The notes: generated by a model from the letters alone, not told the origin. A stretch of DNA of 64,000 bases from Thermoanaerobaculales bacterium (GCA_035358815.1 DAOPQC010000011.1:62001-126000), one strand, 5' to 3'. Counted from the first letter of the stretch, positions 50,268 through 59,468 are shown. A program made the numbers and translations.

Positions 50268-51921
50268 CCTCCTGCCCCAGGAGGTCGGGGTCCGGCAGGC
50301 CGCCGACGGCCACACCGAGCTCGCGGTCGACCGCGGGCAGCTGATCGAGGTGCTGCGGACCCTCAAGGAGTCGCCGGCGACGTCGTGCGACCTCCTGCTC
50401 GATGTCTGCGCGGTGGACTACCCGGAGCGGGCGGCGCGGTTCGACGTCGTCTACCACCTGACCAGCCTCGGCACCGGGCAACGCTTCCGGGTCAAGGTGG
50501 CAGTGGGAGAGGACGACCCGGTGGTGCCCACCGCCTACGGACTGTGGCGGGCGGCGGACTGGTTCGAGCGCGAGGCCTTCGACATGATGGGCATCCGGTT
50601 CGAGGGCCACCCCAACCTGCGCCGGATCCTGACCCACGAGGCGTTCCAGGGCCACCCGCTGCGCAAGGACTACGATCCCGGCCAGCGCTGGATGCTGACC
50701 GGGGACGAGACCATGGTCCCGAGCTGGGTGAAGGACGCCCACGAGGACGACGGCGAGTTCGAGACCGCGGTGCTCAACCTCGGCCCCCAGCACCCTGCGA
50801 CCCACGGCACGCTGCGCACCGTCGTGCGCCTCGACGGCGAGGTCATCACCAAGGCGGAGTGCGAGATCGGCTACCTCCACCGCTGCTTCGAGAAGATGTC
50901 GGAGACCCACGGCTGGAACCAAGTGATCCCCTACACCGACCGCCTCAACTACTGCTCCAGCCACATCAACGGCGCCGGCTTCGCGCTCGCCGTCGAGCGG
51001 ATGCTCGGGATCGAGGCGCCGCCGCGGGCCCAGGCCATCCACGTCATCCTCTCCGAGCTGTCGCGGATCATGGACCACGGGGTGTGCCTGGGAGCGTACC
51101 TGGTCGACGTCGGCGCGCTCACCAACTTCTGGTACTTCTACCAGGTCCGCGAGGAGATCTACGGCCTGATCGAGGCGTGCGCGGGCGGCCGCCTGACGCT
51201 CAGCTACTCGCGGATCGGCGGCCTGGCCCACGACGTGCCGGCCGACTTCGCCGACCGCGTCCGCTTCCTGCTCGGCTACATCCCGAAGTTCATCGACGAT
51301 GTCGATAAGCTGGTGACCGCCAACCGGATCTTCCGCGACCGCACCGAGGGCGTCGGCGCGATCTCGGCCGAGGAGGCGGTCGCCTGGGGCTGGACCGGCC
51401 CCTGCCTGCGCGCGAGCGGCGTCCCGTACGACGTGCGCAAGGCCCACCCCTACCACGGCTACGACCAGTACACGTTCGAGGTCCCGGTCGCCTCGACCGG
51501 CGACTGCTACGCCCGCTACCTGGTGCGGATCGAGGAGATGCGGCAGAGCCTGCGGATCATCGAGCAGGCGCTGGCTACCCTCCCGTCGGGCCCGTTCATC
51601 ACCGACAACCACCATGTCGCGCTGCCGCCCAAGCAGAAGGTCTTCACCGAGATGGAGGCCCTGATATGGCACTTCAAGCTGATCTATGAGGGGATCAAGG
51701 TGCCGCCCGGCGACGCCTACGCGTGCGTCGAGGGCGGCAACGGCGAGCTCGGCTACTACATCGTGGCGGACGGCAGCGGACGGCCCTACCGGGTCAAGGT
51801 CCGGCCGCCGTGCTTCGCCATCTTCCAGGCGTTCCCGCACATGCTCGAGGGCCACCTGGTACCGGACTTCATCGCGATCCAGAGCAGCCTCAACATCATC
51901 GCCGGGGAGCTCGACCGATGA
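50218..51921 (+). CDS. nuoCD: NADH-quinone oxidoreductase subunit C/D fusion
   Basis: A 567-residue fusion of NuoC (about 1-170; WFEREAFDMMGIRFEGHPNL and RRILTHEAFQGHPLRKDY) and NuoD (about 180-567; LNLGPQHPATHGTLRTVVRL, EIGYLHRCFEKMSETHGWNQ, and a C-terminus DFIAIQSSLNIIAGELDR). NuoD carries the quinone-site His and Tyr. The fusion is known from E. coli and other bacteria. Its stop overlaps nuoI as ATGA. Together with NuoB and NuoI it forms the hydrophilic connecting module of complex I. Confidence 0.96.
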   Translation: MTVSSLQAPAPPHPLSDLLPQEVGVRQAADGHTELAVDRGQLIEVLRTLKESPATSCDLLLDVCAVDYPERAARFDVVYHLTSLGTGQRFRVKVAVGEDDPVVPTAYGLWRAADWFEREAFDMMGIRFEGHPNLRRILTHEAFQGHPLRKDYDPGQRWMLTGDETMVPSWVKDAHEDDGEFETAVLNLGPQHPATHGTLRTVVRLDGEVITKAECEIGYLHRCFEKMSETHGWNQVIPYTDRLNYCSSHINGAGFALAVERMLGIEAPPRAQAIHVILSELSRIMDHGVCLGAYLVDVGALTNFWYFYQVREEIYGLIEACAGGRLTLSYSRIGGLAHDVPADFADRVRFLLGYIPKFIDDVDKLVTANRIFRDRTEGVGAISAEEAVAWGWTGPCLRASGVPYDVRKAHPYHGYDQYTFEVPVASTGDCYARYLVRIEEMRQSLRIIEQALATLPSGPFITDNHHVALPPKQKVFTEMEALIWHFKLIYEGIKVPPGDAYACVEGGNGELGYYIVADGSGRPYRVKVRPPCFAIFQAFPHMLEGHLVPDFIAIQSSLNIIAGELDR

Positions 51922-52448
51922 AGAACGTCCCCACCGTCAACGTCGATCGCCCGCGCCAGTCCCTGGTCGAGCGGACCTACCTGATCCCGATCTTCAAGGG
52001 CCTCGGGGTCACCATCCGTCACTTCCTGCGCAACTTCTTTGGCCAGCGCGACGTGGCGACCATCCAGTACCCGGAGGTCAAGCGCCAGTACTCGGAGCGG
52101 CTGCGCGGCCGCCACATCCTCACCACCAAGCCGGACGGCTCGCTGCGCTGCGTCGCCTGCTACATGTGCGAGACCGCCTGCCCGGCCGAGTGCATCCACA
52201 TCGTCGCCGAGGAGGACCCCACCGCCACCGTCGAGTGGGAGAAGCGGCCGCTGGTCTACGAGATCGACCTCCTGCGCTGCGTTTTCTGCGGCTACTGCGT
52301 CGACGCCTGCCCCAAGGAGGCGATCATCATGAGCCGCGTGCACGAGATGGCCTTCACCACGCGCGAGGAGGCAGTGGTCGGGATCGACGAGCTGCGCCAG
52401 AAGGGCCCGATCGAGAGCGAGGACATCGGCTACCGGCCGTACTTCTGA
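51918..52448 (+). CDS. nuoI: NADH-quinone oxidoreductase subunit I
   Basis: A 176-residue ferredoxin-like subunit with two 4Fe-4S motifs, CVACYMCETACPAEC (about 72-86) and CVFCGYCVDACPKEA (about 116-130), which hold clusters N6a and N6b. An amphipathic N-terminus (LIPIFKGLGVTIRHFLRNFF) lies along the membrane. ATG overlaps the nuoCD stop (51918-51921). No nuoH, nuoJ or other subunit follows; a repeat element starts 8 bp later. The rest of complex I must be elsewhere. Confidence 0.95.
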   Translation: MKNVPTVNVDRPRQSLVERTYLIPIFKGLGVTIRHFLRNFFGQRDVATIQYPEVKRQYSERLRGRHILTTKPDGSLRCVACYMCETACPAECIHIVAEEDPTATVEWEKRPLVYEIDLLRCVFCGYCVDACPKEAIIMSRVHEMAFTTREEAVVGIDELRQKGPIESEDIGYRPYF

Positions 52449-52455
52449 GGCCACC

Positions 52456-52640
52456 CCCTCCCAGCCAGGGGATAGGATCTGGGATCCAGGGGATAGGGCC
52501 CCTCGCGTCCTCGTTCACGATGCTCACTCCCGCTTCCGCTGGTGTCCCGGCACAGTCCGCAGGACCAAGCCGAATCCGAGTCTGTGCTCCACCGCGCAGG
52601 ACCGTTCTTCAGGTCCACCACAGAGGCACCAAGAGGAGCC
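52456..52640. repeat. Intergenic G/C element, copy 6 (left end only)
   Basis: CCAGGGGATAGGATCTGGGA (52465-52484) is a near-perfect left end, followed by TCCAGGGGATAGGGCCCCTC. The rest of the 346-bp gap has only a short CCCGCTTCCGC remnant (52528) and a CACCACAGAGGCACCAAGAG phrase (52616-52636) also found near the window end at 63958. Neither gene nor hexamer array is seen, so this looks like a decayed copy. Confidence 0.65.
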
Positions 52641-52794
52641 GTTGATGGCGGCGAACTCGCCGAGGAGACCCCGCAGGCGAGACTCTCATGGTCGCTTGCC
52701 GCCTTCATCGTCTTCCGATTCGTTCAGTGGACGTCCGGCACCTGCTTCTCCAGCCCTCCTCATGTGCGGTATCCTCGGTCGGGAGGTCTCGAAC

Positions 52795-53220
52795 GTGCAT
52801 CCGGAGCGCAGCCTGGCCGAGCGGCTCGCCGAGCTGCTGTCGGCTCGCCAGGAGATCCTGGAGGCGTACCTCTTCGGGTCCCGCGCCGGAGGTCTCGGCC
52901 AGCCACACAGCGACATTGACGTCGCCGTCTTCATCGACCTCGATCGGGTCGAAACGGACCCCTTCGGATACCGTTCTCAGCTGACCGCGGCTCTGATGAG
53001 CGGCCTCGGCACCAACGCCGTCGACGTGGTGATCCTCAACAGCGCCCCGCCGCTCCTCTACTATCGCGTGCTGCGCGACGGGTTGCGACTGTTGTCGAGA
53101 GACCTCCGCGCGACAACGACTCGCGAGGGTCGCGCCCTCTCGCGCCACTGTGACTTCGTTCCCCAGCTGGCCAAGATCGACGCGATCCTGAAGACTCGTG
53201 GGCGGTTCGTGGAGAGATGA
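52795..53220 (+). CDS. mntA: MntA-type nucleotidyltransferase antitoxin
   Basis: A 141-residue minimal nucleotidyltransferase. The catalytic motif is LFGSRAGGLGQPHSDIDVAV (Gly-Ser plus Asp-x-Asp, about 28-47), the MntA form. In characterised MntA-HepT systems the antitoxin transfers AMP to a Tyr of HepT and silences it. GTG 52795 is chosen because GGGAGG lies eight bases upstream; ATG 52762 is an alternative. It overlaps the toxin gene as ATGA (53217-53220). Confidence 0.86.
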   Translation: MHPERSLAERLAELLSARQEILEAYLFGSRAGGLGQPHSDIDVAVFIDLDRVETDPFGYRSQLTAALMSGLGTNAVDVVILNSAPPLLYYRVLRDGLRLLSRDLRATTTREGRALSRHCDFVPQLAKIDAILKTRGRFVER

Positions 53221-53654
53221 CCATGGGGCCCGGCCAGATCGACGTCCTCATCATCCGCCGGCACCTGGCCGCGCTCCGGGCGTCGCTTCAGGTGCTCGCG
53301 GCGCACCGCGGTCTCTCCCTGGACGAACTCGACGCCAACACCGAAGCTCGTTGGATCGTCGAACGCGGCCTCCAGCTGTGCGCCCAGAATGTGCTCGACA
53401 TCGCGACCCACATCGCAGCCGGGCGGGGCCGCGATGTGCCGGACTACGCGAGCGCGATCGACGAACTCGGACGCCTCGGCGTTCTCGACCGCCGGTTCGC
53501 GTCCGGGTTTCGCAGCGTCGCGGGTTTCCGAAACGTCGTCGTGCACGGCTATCTGGATATCGAACTCGAGATCCTCACCGCGCTCCTGAACGAGCGCCTC
53601 CGCGACTTCGAGTCCTTTGCGGCTCAGGTCGAGGCGTACCTCGACACCCTCTGA
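53217..53654 (+). CDS. hepT: HepT-type HEPN ribonuclease toxin
   Basis: A 145-residue all-helical HEPN protein. The RNase signature Rx4HxY is seen as RNVVVHGY (about 107-114), including the Tyr that MntA modifies. The preceding DANTEARWIVERGLQLCAQN (about 40-60) is typical of HepT. Coupled to mntA by a 4-bp overlap. The pair is a type VII toxin-antitoxin module; these often travel by horizontal transfer. Confidence 0.88.
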   Translation: MTMGPGQIDVLIIRRHLAALRASLQVLAAHRGLSLDELDANTEARWIVERGLQLCAQNVLDIATHIAAGRGRDVPDYASAIDELGRLGVLDRRFASGFRSVAGFRNVVVHGYLDIELEILTALLNERLRDFESFAAQVEAYLDTL

Positions 53655-53698
53655 GACCGGCCTACTCATCCCATCTGGCACTGGCGACAGACATCCGG

Positions 53699-54877
53699 TC
53701 AGCGCTGGCGGGCGGGTTGGCGCAGGGCGCGCATGATCACGAGCTGGAGCACGACGATCGCGGCGCAGGCGACGACCGGGACCAGCATCCCCTGGCGGAG
53801 GCTCGACGCCGCGGCGATCCGGCCGGTGAGCCAGGGCGCGGTCATCCCGCCCGACAGCGCGACGACGAAGGCGACACTGAACGCGGTGCCGGTGAAGGCC
53901 GGGAAGGCCTCGCCGACGACCGCCAGGGTGGAGGGAAAGACCGCCGCAAAGCCGAGGCCGAGCAGGATCGCTCCGGCACAGGCGACGAGCGGAGACGAAG
54001 CGGCGACCACGATCAGGGCAGCGACGAGCGATAGCACCGCGCTGCCGAGGACGAGCCGCGCGATGCCCAGCCGGCCGACGATGCGGCTCGACAGGAAGCG
54101 CCCGGCCATGAGGGCGGCCCAGTAGCCTGCCAGGACGAGGGAGGCCGCGGCCGGAGCGAAGCCGATGCTCTCGCCGAGATACGTGGAGATCCACCCGCCG
54201 ACCGTGAACTCGTTGGCCGACTGGAAGAAGAGCAGGAACGCGCACAGCCAGAGCAGCGGGTTGCCCACGACCTGGGCCGCCTGGGCGAGCGGGAAGCCCT
54301 GCTCGTGCTTGGGACGGGGAAAGCGGAGCGCGGCGTACATCACGGCCGGAACCAGGCTGAGCACTGCGGCGATGGTGAGGATGGTGCGCAGGCCGAGGTG
54401 CTCGAGCAGGGCGCCGATCAGGAACGGCATGGTCAGGGCGCCGAAGCCGAAGAAGATCCCGATGATATTGAGGGCCGCGCCCCGGCGTTCGGGGTTGAGA
54501 TCGCTGGTCAGGGCATTGGCGCCGCCGTTGATCCCGCCACCGGCGAAGCCGAGCACGGCCACCGCGGCCAGGACCGCGGGGTAGGACGCCGCGGTTGACA
54601 GCAGCACGAGCGACGCCGCGACGAAAACGGCGCACACCAGCAGGAAGGCCTTGAAGCCGAAGCGGTCGACCACCGGGCCGAACGCCAGCGACATGATCAG
54701 CATCGCCAGGTTCATCACCAGGAAGAGGTTGCCCGCCTCGGCCTTGTCGAGCGCGATGGTCGCGAACAGGCTCGGCAGGATCGCACCCAGGATCGCCATC
54801 ACGATCCCGAACACGAACATTCCGGCGCAGAGCGAGGCCATCAGTCCGGTGACGCGTGGGCGGTGCTCGTCGCTCAT
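53699..54877 (-). CDS. Major facilitator superfamily sugar transporter
   Basis: A 392-residue protein with twelve membrane spans and an MFS loop motif FGPVVDRFGFKAFL (about 66). GLGFAAVFPSTLAVVGEAFP near 310 resembles sugar/FucP-type permeases. ATG 54875-54877 follows GGAGGAGGGG. Last gene of the run GH42, ROK, SIS, MFS, so it likely imports the product or substrate of the GH42 enzyme. Confidence 0.9.
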   Translation of the reverse strand: MSDEHRPRVTGLMASLCAGMFVFGIVMAILGAILPSLFATIALDKAEAGNLFLVMNLAMLIMSLAFGPVVDRFGFKAFLLVCAVFVAASLVLLSTAASYPAVLAAVAVLGFAGGGINGGANALTSDLNPERRGAALNIIGIFFGFGALTMPFLIGALLEHLGLRTILTIAAVLSLVPAVMYAALRFPRPKHEQGFPLAQAAQVVGNPLLWLCAFLLFFQSANEFTVGGWISTYLGESIGFAPAAASLVLAGYWAALMAGRFLSSRIVGRLGIARLVLGSAVLSLVAALIVVAASSPLVACAGAILLGLGFAAVFPSTLAVVGEAFPAFTGTAFSVAFVVALSGGMTAPWLTGRIAAASSLRQGMLVPVVACAAIVVLQLVIMRALRQPARQR

Positions 54878-54897
54878 CTCCCCTCCTCCGACGGCGG

Positions 54898-55665
54898 CTA
54901 CGGCTGCGCCTTCATGGAACGCGCGAAGTAGAACTCGGTGAACGCCTGGTACACCCGGTGCATGTGGTCGGGTCCGATGCCCGCGACGTTGGGCGACACG
55001 AAGGTCGGCGGCACGCCGCCCTTGGCGGCCAGGCAGGCCGCGGTCTCGGCGACCAGGCTCATCGCGACTGCGACCGCCGCGACCGTCGAGCCGGCAGCCA
55101 CCGGCTCCCGCTGGCCGACGTCCACCAGCGCGTCCTCGGGCGGCACGCAGTTGTCGATCGCGATGTCGGCGACGTCCGGCAGCATTTTGCCCGAAGGGTG
55201 GGTCCGCCTGGCGATCGCGGCGTTGGCGAGCGACGACACGCAGATGACGGTCAGCCCCTTGGCCTTGGCCGCCAGCGCAACCTCGATCCCGGCGGCGTTG
55301 AGCCCGCCGTGCGAGAACACGACCATGCAGTCGCGCGGCTCGAGCGGGTAGCTCCTGAGGAACACCTCGGCGTAGCCCGGCTGCCGCTCGAGCCACAGCA
55401 GCTCGCGCGCGCCGCCCGGTCCGATGACGTTGAACCACATCAGGCGCGGGTCGTAGAGCGGGAAGAAGCCGACGAAGCTGCCGTAGCGCGGAAAGACGTC
55501 GAGCACCGGGATGACCGAGTGGCCGCTCCCGTAGAGGTAGACCCGCCCGCCGTCCGTGATCGACTCGGCCATGGCCGCGCCGGCGGCCCGGATCTTGGCG
55601 ATCTGCGAAGTCTCGATCCTCTCGATGACGGACTGGATGCGACTCAGGTACTCGCTGGCTGACAT
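54898..55665 (-). CDS. SIS-domain sugar-phosphate binding protein (UPF0309-like)
   Basis: A 255-residue protein with one SIS domain (about 30-200): GGRVYLYGSGHSVIPVLDVF (about 39-58) and VVFSHGGLNAAGIEVALAAK (about 117-137) form the sugar-phosphate site. Related stand-alone SIS proteins act as isomerases or regulators in hexosamine pathways. It lies 20 bp before the MFS gene and 89 bp after the ROK gene. A role in isomerising the phosphorylated sugar made by the ROK kinase is inferred. Confidence 0.86.
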   Translation of the reverse strand: MSASEYLSRIQSVIERIETSQIAKIRAAGAAMAESITDGGRVYLYGSGHSVIPVLDVFPRYGSFVGFFPLYDPRLMWFNVIGPGGARELLWLERQPGYAEVFLRSYPLEPRDCMVVFSHGGLNAAGIEVALAAKAKGLTVICVSSLANAAIARRTHPSGKMLPDVADIAIDNCVPPEDALVDVGQREPVAAGSTVAAVAVAMSLVAETAACLAAKGGVPPTFVSPNVAGIGPDHMHRVYQAFTEFYFARSMKAQP

Positions 55666-55754
55666 GACACTCCCTCCTCAGTCCTGCGCTCTCCGCGTTG
55701 ACCGTCGGCGACTTGCTGGGTCCCCTCGATGCCACCGCACGCGGCAGCGATGCC

Positions 55755-56753
55755 TCATGGCCAGACCCGCACCGAGTCCCAGGCTAGCTTGGCGGCGCCA
55801 TACAGCCCGGCATCCTCGCCGAGGCCGCTCGGCTCGATCCTCACCGCGGCGGCGGCCAGCGGCTGGGCCCAGCGCGCAACCCGAGAGCGCACCGGCCCGA
55901 GCAGCCGCAGGTCGGACTGGAACAGCCCGCCCCCCAGGACCACGATCTCCGGGTTGAGGATGCTGACGATGTTGGCGATGCCCATAGCCATGGCCTCGAC
56001 GGCGTGGTCGAGGACCTCCAGGGCGAGTGCGTCCCCCGAGTCGGCCGCCCGGAACACGGCTTCGGCGGTGACCTCGCCGCCGCTCGAGGCGGCGATCGCC
56101 GACTGCCGGCCCTGCTCGAGAGCGCGCCGCGCGAGGAGGCCGACCGCGGTGCCTGAGGCCTCGCATTCGAAGCAGCCCCGCTCGCCGTACTCGGGCCGGA
56201 AGCGCGGGTCAATGGCGAACCAGCCGACGGCGCCGGCAACATCGCCACTGCCGCGCACCAGCCGTCCGTCGACCAGGATGCCGGCGCCGATGCCGGTGCC
56301 GAAGGCAACGAACGCGACGTCGCGCAGGCCCTTCGCCACGCCGCACCACTGCTCGCCGAGCACATAGGCGGCACGGTCGCTGTCGAGAACCAGCGGCAAC
56401 GAGGTGCGCTCCCCGAGCCTGGCGGCGAGCGGGAAGTGGTCCCAGCCCGCGATGTTCGGCGCCCACACCTCGCCCGTGCCGTGGAAGACCACGCCGGGGA
56501 TCACGATGCCGGCGGCTGCCACCGGGTGGCCGGAGTCCGCGGGCTCGAGCTCCTCTGCGACGGCCGCCAGCTCGGCGATGGCCGCGGCGATCTGGCCGAC
56601 CGGGGCCTCCGGTCCGCTGCGATCGATCGGGAGCTTCGTCTTGGACAGCATCCCACCGTCCGCCGTGAACAGGGCCGCCGCAATCTTGGTCCCGCCGACG
56701 TCGACCCCGACGCAGAAGCCCGCCTCGCGACGCCGGTGTGCCTCTCGTTCCAT
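55755..56753 (-). CDS. ROK-family sugar kinase
   Basis: A 332-residue kinase with the ATP-binding start CVGVDVGGTKIAAALF (about 14) and AGIVIPGVVF (about 83). The fold-specific FGTGIGAGILVDGRLVRG (about 150) is clear. The usual ROK zinc site (His then CxCGxxGCxE) is degraded to WFAID...YGERGCFECEASG: the first His and two Cys are missing. It lies 8 bp after the GH42 gene. It probably phosphorylates a hexose, hexosamine or N-acetyl sugar released by the hydrolase. Confidence 0.9.
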   Translation of the reverse strand: MEREAHRRREAGFCVGVDVGGTKIAAALFTADGGMLSKTKLPIDRSGPEAPVGQIAAAIAELAAVAEELEPADSGHPVAAAGIVIPGVVFHGTGEVWAPNIAGWDHFPLAARLGERTSLPLVLDSDRAAYVLGEQWCGVAKGLRDVAFVAFGTGIGAGILVDGRLVRGSGDVAGAVGWFAIDPRFRPEYGERGCFECEASGTAVGLLARRALEQGRQSAIAASSGGEVTAEAVFRAADSGDALALEVLDHAVEAMAMGIANIVSILNPEIVVLGGGLFQSDLRLLGPVRSRVARWAQPLAAAAVRIEPSGLGEDAGLYGAAKLAWDSVRVWP

Positions 56754-56761
56754 CGCCCACC

Positions 56762-59074
56762 CTACCTGACGAGCAGGACCACGACCTGCTGCGGGTCCAG
56801 TCTCTGCTCGACGATGAGCCTCCCATCCTCCAGGTCGGGGGCGACCGTCTGACCGGTCTCGAGGTTGCGGACCGAGGCACCCTGCCCCGTCGCGGCCATC
56901 GCGAATCGGGCCGACGTCGCCGCCTGACCCCGGTTGAATCCGAACAGCAGCCGGTAGCCGTCACCTTCAAGGAGCCGCGCCTCGACCAGGACCTCTGGCA
57001 CGGACGACTGGACCTCGACCGGCCTGGCCACCCCGAGCCACTGCGCCAACCCGGTCAACAGCTCGGCGTTGTTGGGGTTCCCGAAGTGGTGGAACGCCGC
57101 GCCCACGAACGAGCCGACGATGATCGCAGCGCCCTTGCCGTGCGGCGCGTGGACCATGGCCGGCCGACCATCCGCGGTCTCGGCGAGGACCTCGCTCCGC
57201 TCTCCGAACACGTCGAAGCTCTCCTCGAAAAAGACCGTGTCCAGCCGGTCTCCCGGTGCGAGGCGCGGCAGCGCCGGGTGGGCCTTCGCGATCGTGATCG
57301 CGGAGGTCTTGCGCAGGGGCACGACCTGCGCCTCCCGGCAGCCGACTGCCTGGTCGAGCCCGCCGCCCGGGATGACGTCGCTCGAGAACCCGCGCTCGTC
57401 GATCCAGCCGAAGCGGGCCTCGGCCAGCATGACGCCGCCGCTCTCCACGAACTCGAGGAGCTTCGCCTGATGCTCCGCCGCCATCTGCACCGGGTACGGC
57501 ACGACCACCAGCTTGTAGCCGGCGAGCCCGCCGCCGGCGAGGTCGCGCACGTGCACGAAGTCCACGGTGTAGCCCGCGTCGAAGAAGGCGCGGTGGATGC
57601 CCTGCAGCGACTCGGCCAGGGTGTTGCGGCCGATCGGTTGGCCTTCGCCCGTGAACTGCTGCTGGCCGCCGACCATGTGCGAGAGCGGGTTGTAGAGCAC
57701 GGCGATCTCGGAGCGCGGCGGCGTCGCGCCGAGGAAGAGCTCCATGTTGTTGGTGACGACGCGGGCAACCTTCCCCGCTGCCTCTGCCCGCTCGGTGACC
57801 TTGCCGTCGAGGTCGACCAGGCCGTAGCCGCCCGACTCGTAGCCCGAGCTCATCGGGTAGTAGGCGTAGATGTTGACGGCGCGCGCGCCGTAAGCGATGG
57901 CGGTCCACATCCAGTCGCGGAGGTCGGCCCCCACCACCGGCACGCTCAGCTTCATCCCGAACACCCCGTAGCCGGCCTGCAGCTCGCCGATGTAGAACCC
58001 GCCGTTGCTGACCGTCATGGACCGGGTGAAGTCGTGGCCGGACGCCCGGAAGTGCGGCGACCACGGCTCGATGGTCCACGCGTGCTTGGGGTAGATCGAC
58101 GCGCCGTAGTAGTCGACGACGTCGGCCATCTTGCGGTCGTCGGGCGTGCCGTTCCACTCCGGGCGGCTGAACAGCCCGGGGATCGCCGAGTGGCTGGTGA
58201 CCACGCCCTCCGGGACCACCGCCTTGACGGCGGCCGCCTTGGCGGCGAGGTCCTCGGCCAGCTTGTCGGAGATGAACTCCTTCCAGTCGATGTAGTCGGT
58301 GTAGGTGAGGATGGTCCCGAAACGCGGCGGCTCGACCTCGTCCCAGGTCGAGAAGGTCCGGTACCACGCCCGGTTGAGCGCCTCGAGCGTGCCGTACTTC
58401 GCCTGCAGCCAGCCCCGGAACCTGGCCATGGTCGACGGGCAGTAGCAGAACTGCATGTAGTCGCCGCTGCCCAGGTGATAGACCTCGGCCCAGTTGATGA
58501 TGTGCGGCTCGCTCCACAGGTCCCAGCCGTAGAAGGCGGGCTTGTCGGCGACCGCGCGGGCGGCGGCGGTGAAGAACGCGAGCACCTTGTCCCGGACCCC
58601 GGGATGGTCGAAGCAGTAGCCGGGCGAGGACTGGGATTTGACGGCAAGCCCGTTGGACGCAACGAAGCTCGCGTCCGGGTGCGCGGCGCCGACCCAGTCC
58701 GGCGCCGAGTCCATGTAGACCTGGACGATGAGCTTGAGGCCGACCTCGTGAGCCAGGTCGGCGATGGTCTCCAGCGCTGCGAAGTCGTAGGTGCCTGGCG
58801 CGGCCTCCGCGGCCGTCCACTCGATCCAGCAGCGCACCGTGTTGAACCCCAACGACTTGATCTGCTGGAGGTCCTTGCGCCACAGCTCGACCTTCCCGGG
58901 CGTGACCTTCTCCAGCATCGGCGCACGCGCCGTGCCACCGGCGTACCACACCGACATCGGGAAGAACCCCCGGTGCGCAGGCGGCGGCGAGGGTTCAGTT
59001 GGCGGCGGGGCGAGCAGCAGGAGGCCTGCAGTGATCACCCCTAGGGCCACGGCGTGCTTCAGAGCTCGTCTCAT
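56762..59074 (-). CDS. Exported glycoside hydrolase, GH42-like beta-galactosidase
   Basis: A 770-residue protein with a signal peptide (about 1-22, then a Pro-rich stretch). The TIM-barrel domain (about 40-430) has YGWDLWSEPHIINW with a candidate acid/base Glu (about 175-190) and GGFYIGELQAGYGVFG with the nucleophile Glu (about 355-370), as in GH42. A glutamine-amidotransferase-like trimerisation domain follows (about 440-650; VVPYPVQMAAEHQAKLLEFV), then a small beta domain. It probably removes galactosyl or related residues from oligosaccharides. First gene of a four-gene sugar operon. Confidence 0.85.
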   Translation of the reverse strand: MRRALKHAVALGVITAGLLLLAPPPTEPSPPPAHRGFFPMSVWYAGGTARAPMLEKVTPGKVELWRKDLQQIKSLGFNTVRCWIEWTAAEAAPGTYDFAALETIADLAHEVGLKLIVQVYMDSAPDWVGAAHPDASFVASNGLAVKSQSSPGYCFDHPGVRDKVLAFFTAAARAVADKPAFYGWDLWSEPHIINWAEVYHLGSGDYMQFCYCPSTMARFRGWLQAKYGTLEALNRAWYRTFSTWDEVEPPRFGTILTYTDYIDWKEFISDKLAEDLAAKAAAVKAVVPEGVVTSHSAIPGLFSRPEWNGTPDDRKMADVVDYYGASIYPKHAWTIEPWSPHFRASGHDFTRSMTVSNGGFYIGELQAGYGVFGMKLSVPVVGADLRDWMWTAIAYGARAVNIYAYYPMSSGYESGGYGLVDLDGKVTERAEAAGKVARVVTNNMELFLGATPPRSEIAVLYNPLSHMVGGQQQFTGEGQPIGRNTLAESLQGIHRAFFDAGYTVDFVHVRDLAGGGLAGYKLVVVPYPVQMAAEHQAKLLEFVESGGVMLAEARFGWIDERGFSSDVIPGGGLDQAVGCREAQVVPLRKTSAITIAKAHPALPRLAPGDRLDTVFFEESFDVFGERSEVLAETADGRPAMVHAPHGKGAAIIVGSFVGAAFHHFGNPNNAELLTGLAQWLGVARPVEVQSSVPEVLVEARLLEGDGYRLLFGFNRGQAATSARFAMAATGQGASVRNLETGQTVAPDLEDGRLIVEQRLDPQQVVVLLVR

Positions 59075-59091
59075 GGTCGTCCCCCCGGCAG

Positions 59092-59097
59092 AGTATA
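59092..59097 (-). promoter_or_regulatory. -10 box of the GH42 operon
   Basis: TATACT on the minus strand, about 17 bp before the GH42 ATG, giving a short leader. The region where the -35 should lie is the C/G hexamer run that begins at 59098, so the repeat element abuts the promoter. Confidence 0.45.
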
Positions 59098-59416
59098 TCG
59101 GTGCCGTCATCGTCCGGTTCCGCTTCCGCTTCCGCGCCCGTCCCCTGCCCGTCTCCGTCTCCATGAGGCAGTGAGGCTGTGGGGCAGTGAGACGGAAAGA
59201 GGACCGGCCATCTCCGCACCGCATCACTGCCCCAGCGCCCCAGCTCGGGCGGCGGGACGGGTCTCGCTCGCAGACTCGAGCCGAAAACCCCGCCGACTCG
59301 CCCGGTCCCATCACCGGTCGGGGGCGCAAGCACGGACTCGGAAGCGGACGCGGGCGCGGAAGCGGAAGTGGGCGGGGGCCCTATCCCAAAAAATCCCGGA
59401 TCCTATCCCCTGGCCC
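59098..59416. repeat. Intergenic G/C hexamer element, copy 7 (core type B)
   Basis: This fills the 394-bp gap between the divergent GH42 and DUF465 genes. C-rich run TTCCGCTTCCGCTTCCGCGC (about 59117), core type B with TGAGGCAGTGAGGCTGTGGG (about 59163-59190), then a G-rich run GCGGACGCGGGCGCGGAAGC (about 59344-59372) and the right end GGATCCTATCCCCTGG (59398-59413). The octamer block matches 10930-10972. No gene is visible inside. Confidence 0.75.
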
Positions 59417-59468
59417 GCAGGTGATACCATGGAGTTCCGGACCGCTGTTCGTCAGAGGAGGGATTCGG

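Noticed and set aside
50227..51855. 542-codon minus-strand frame
   Set aside because: Antisense shadow of nuoCD, which is strongly conserved on the plus strand.
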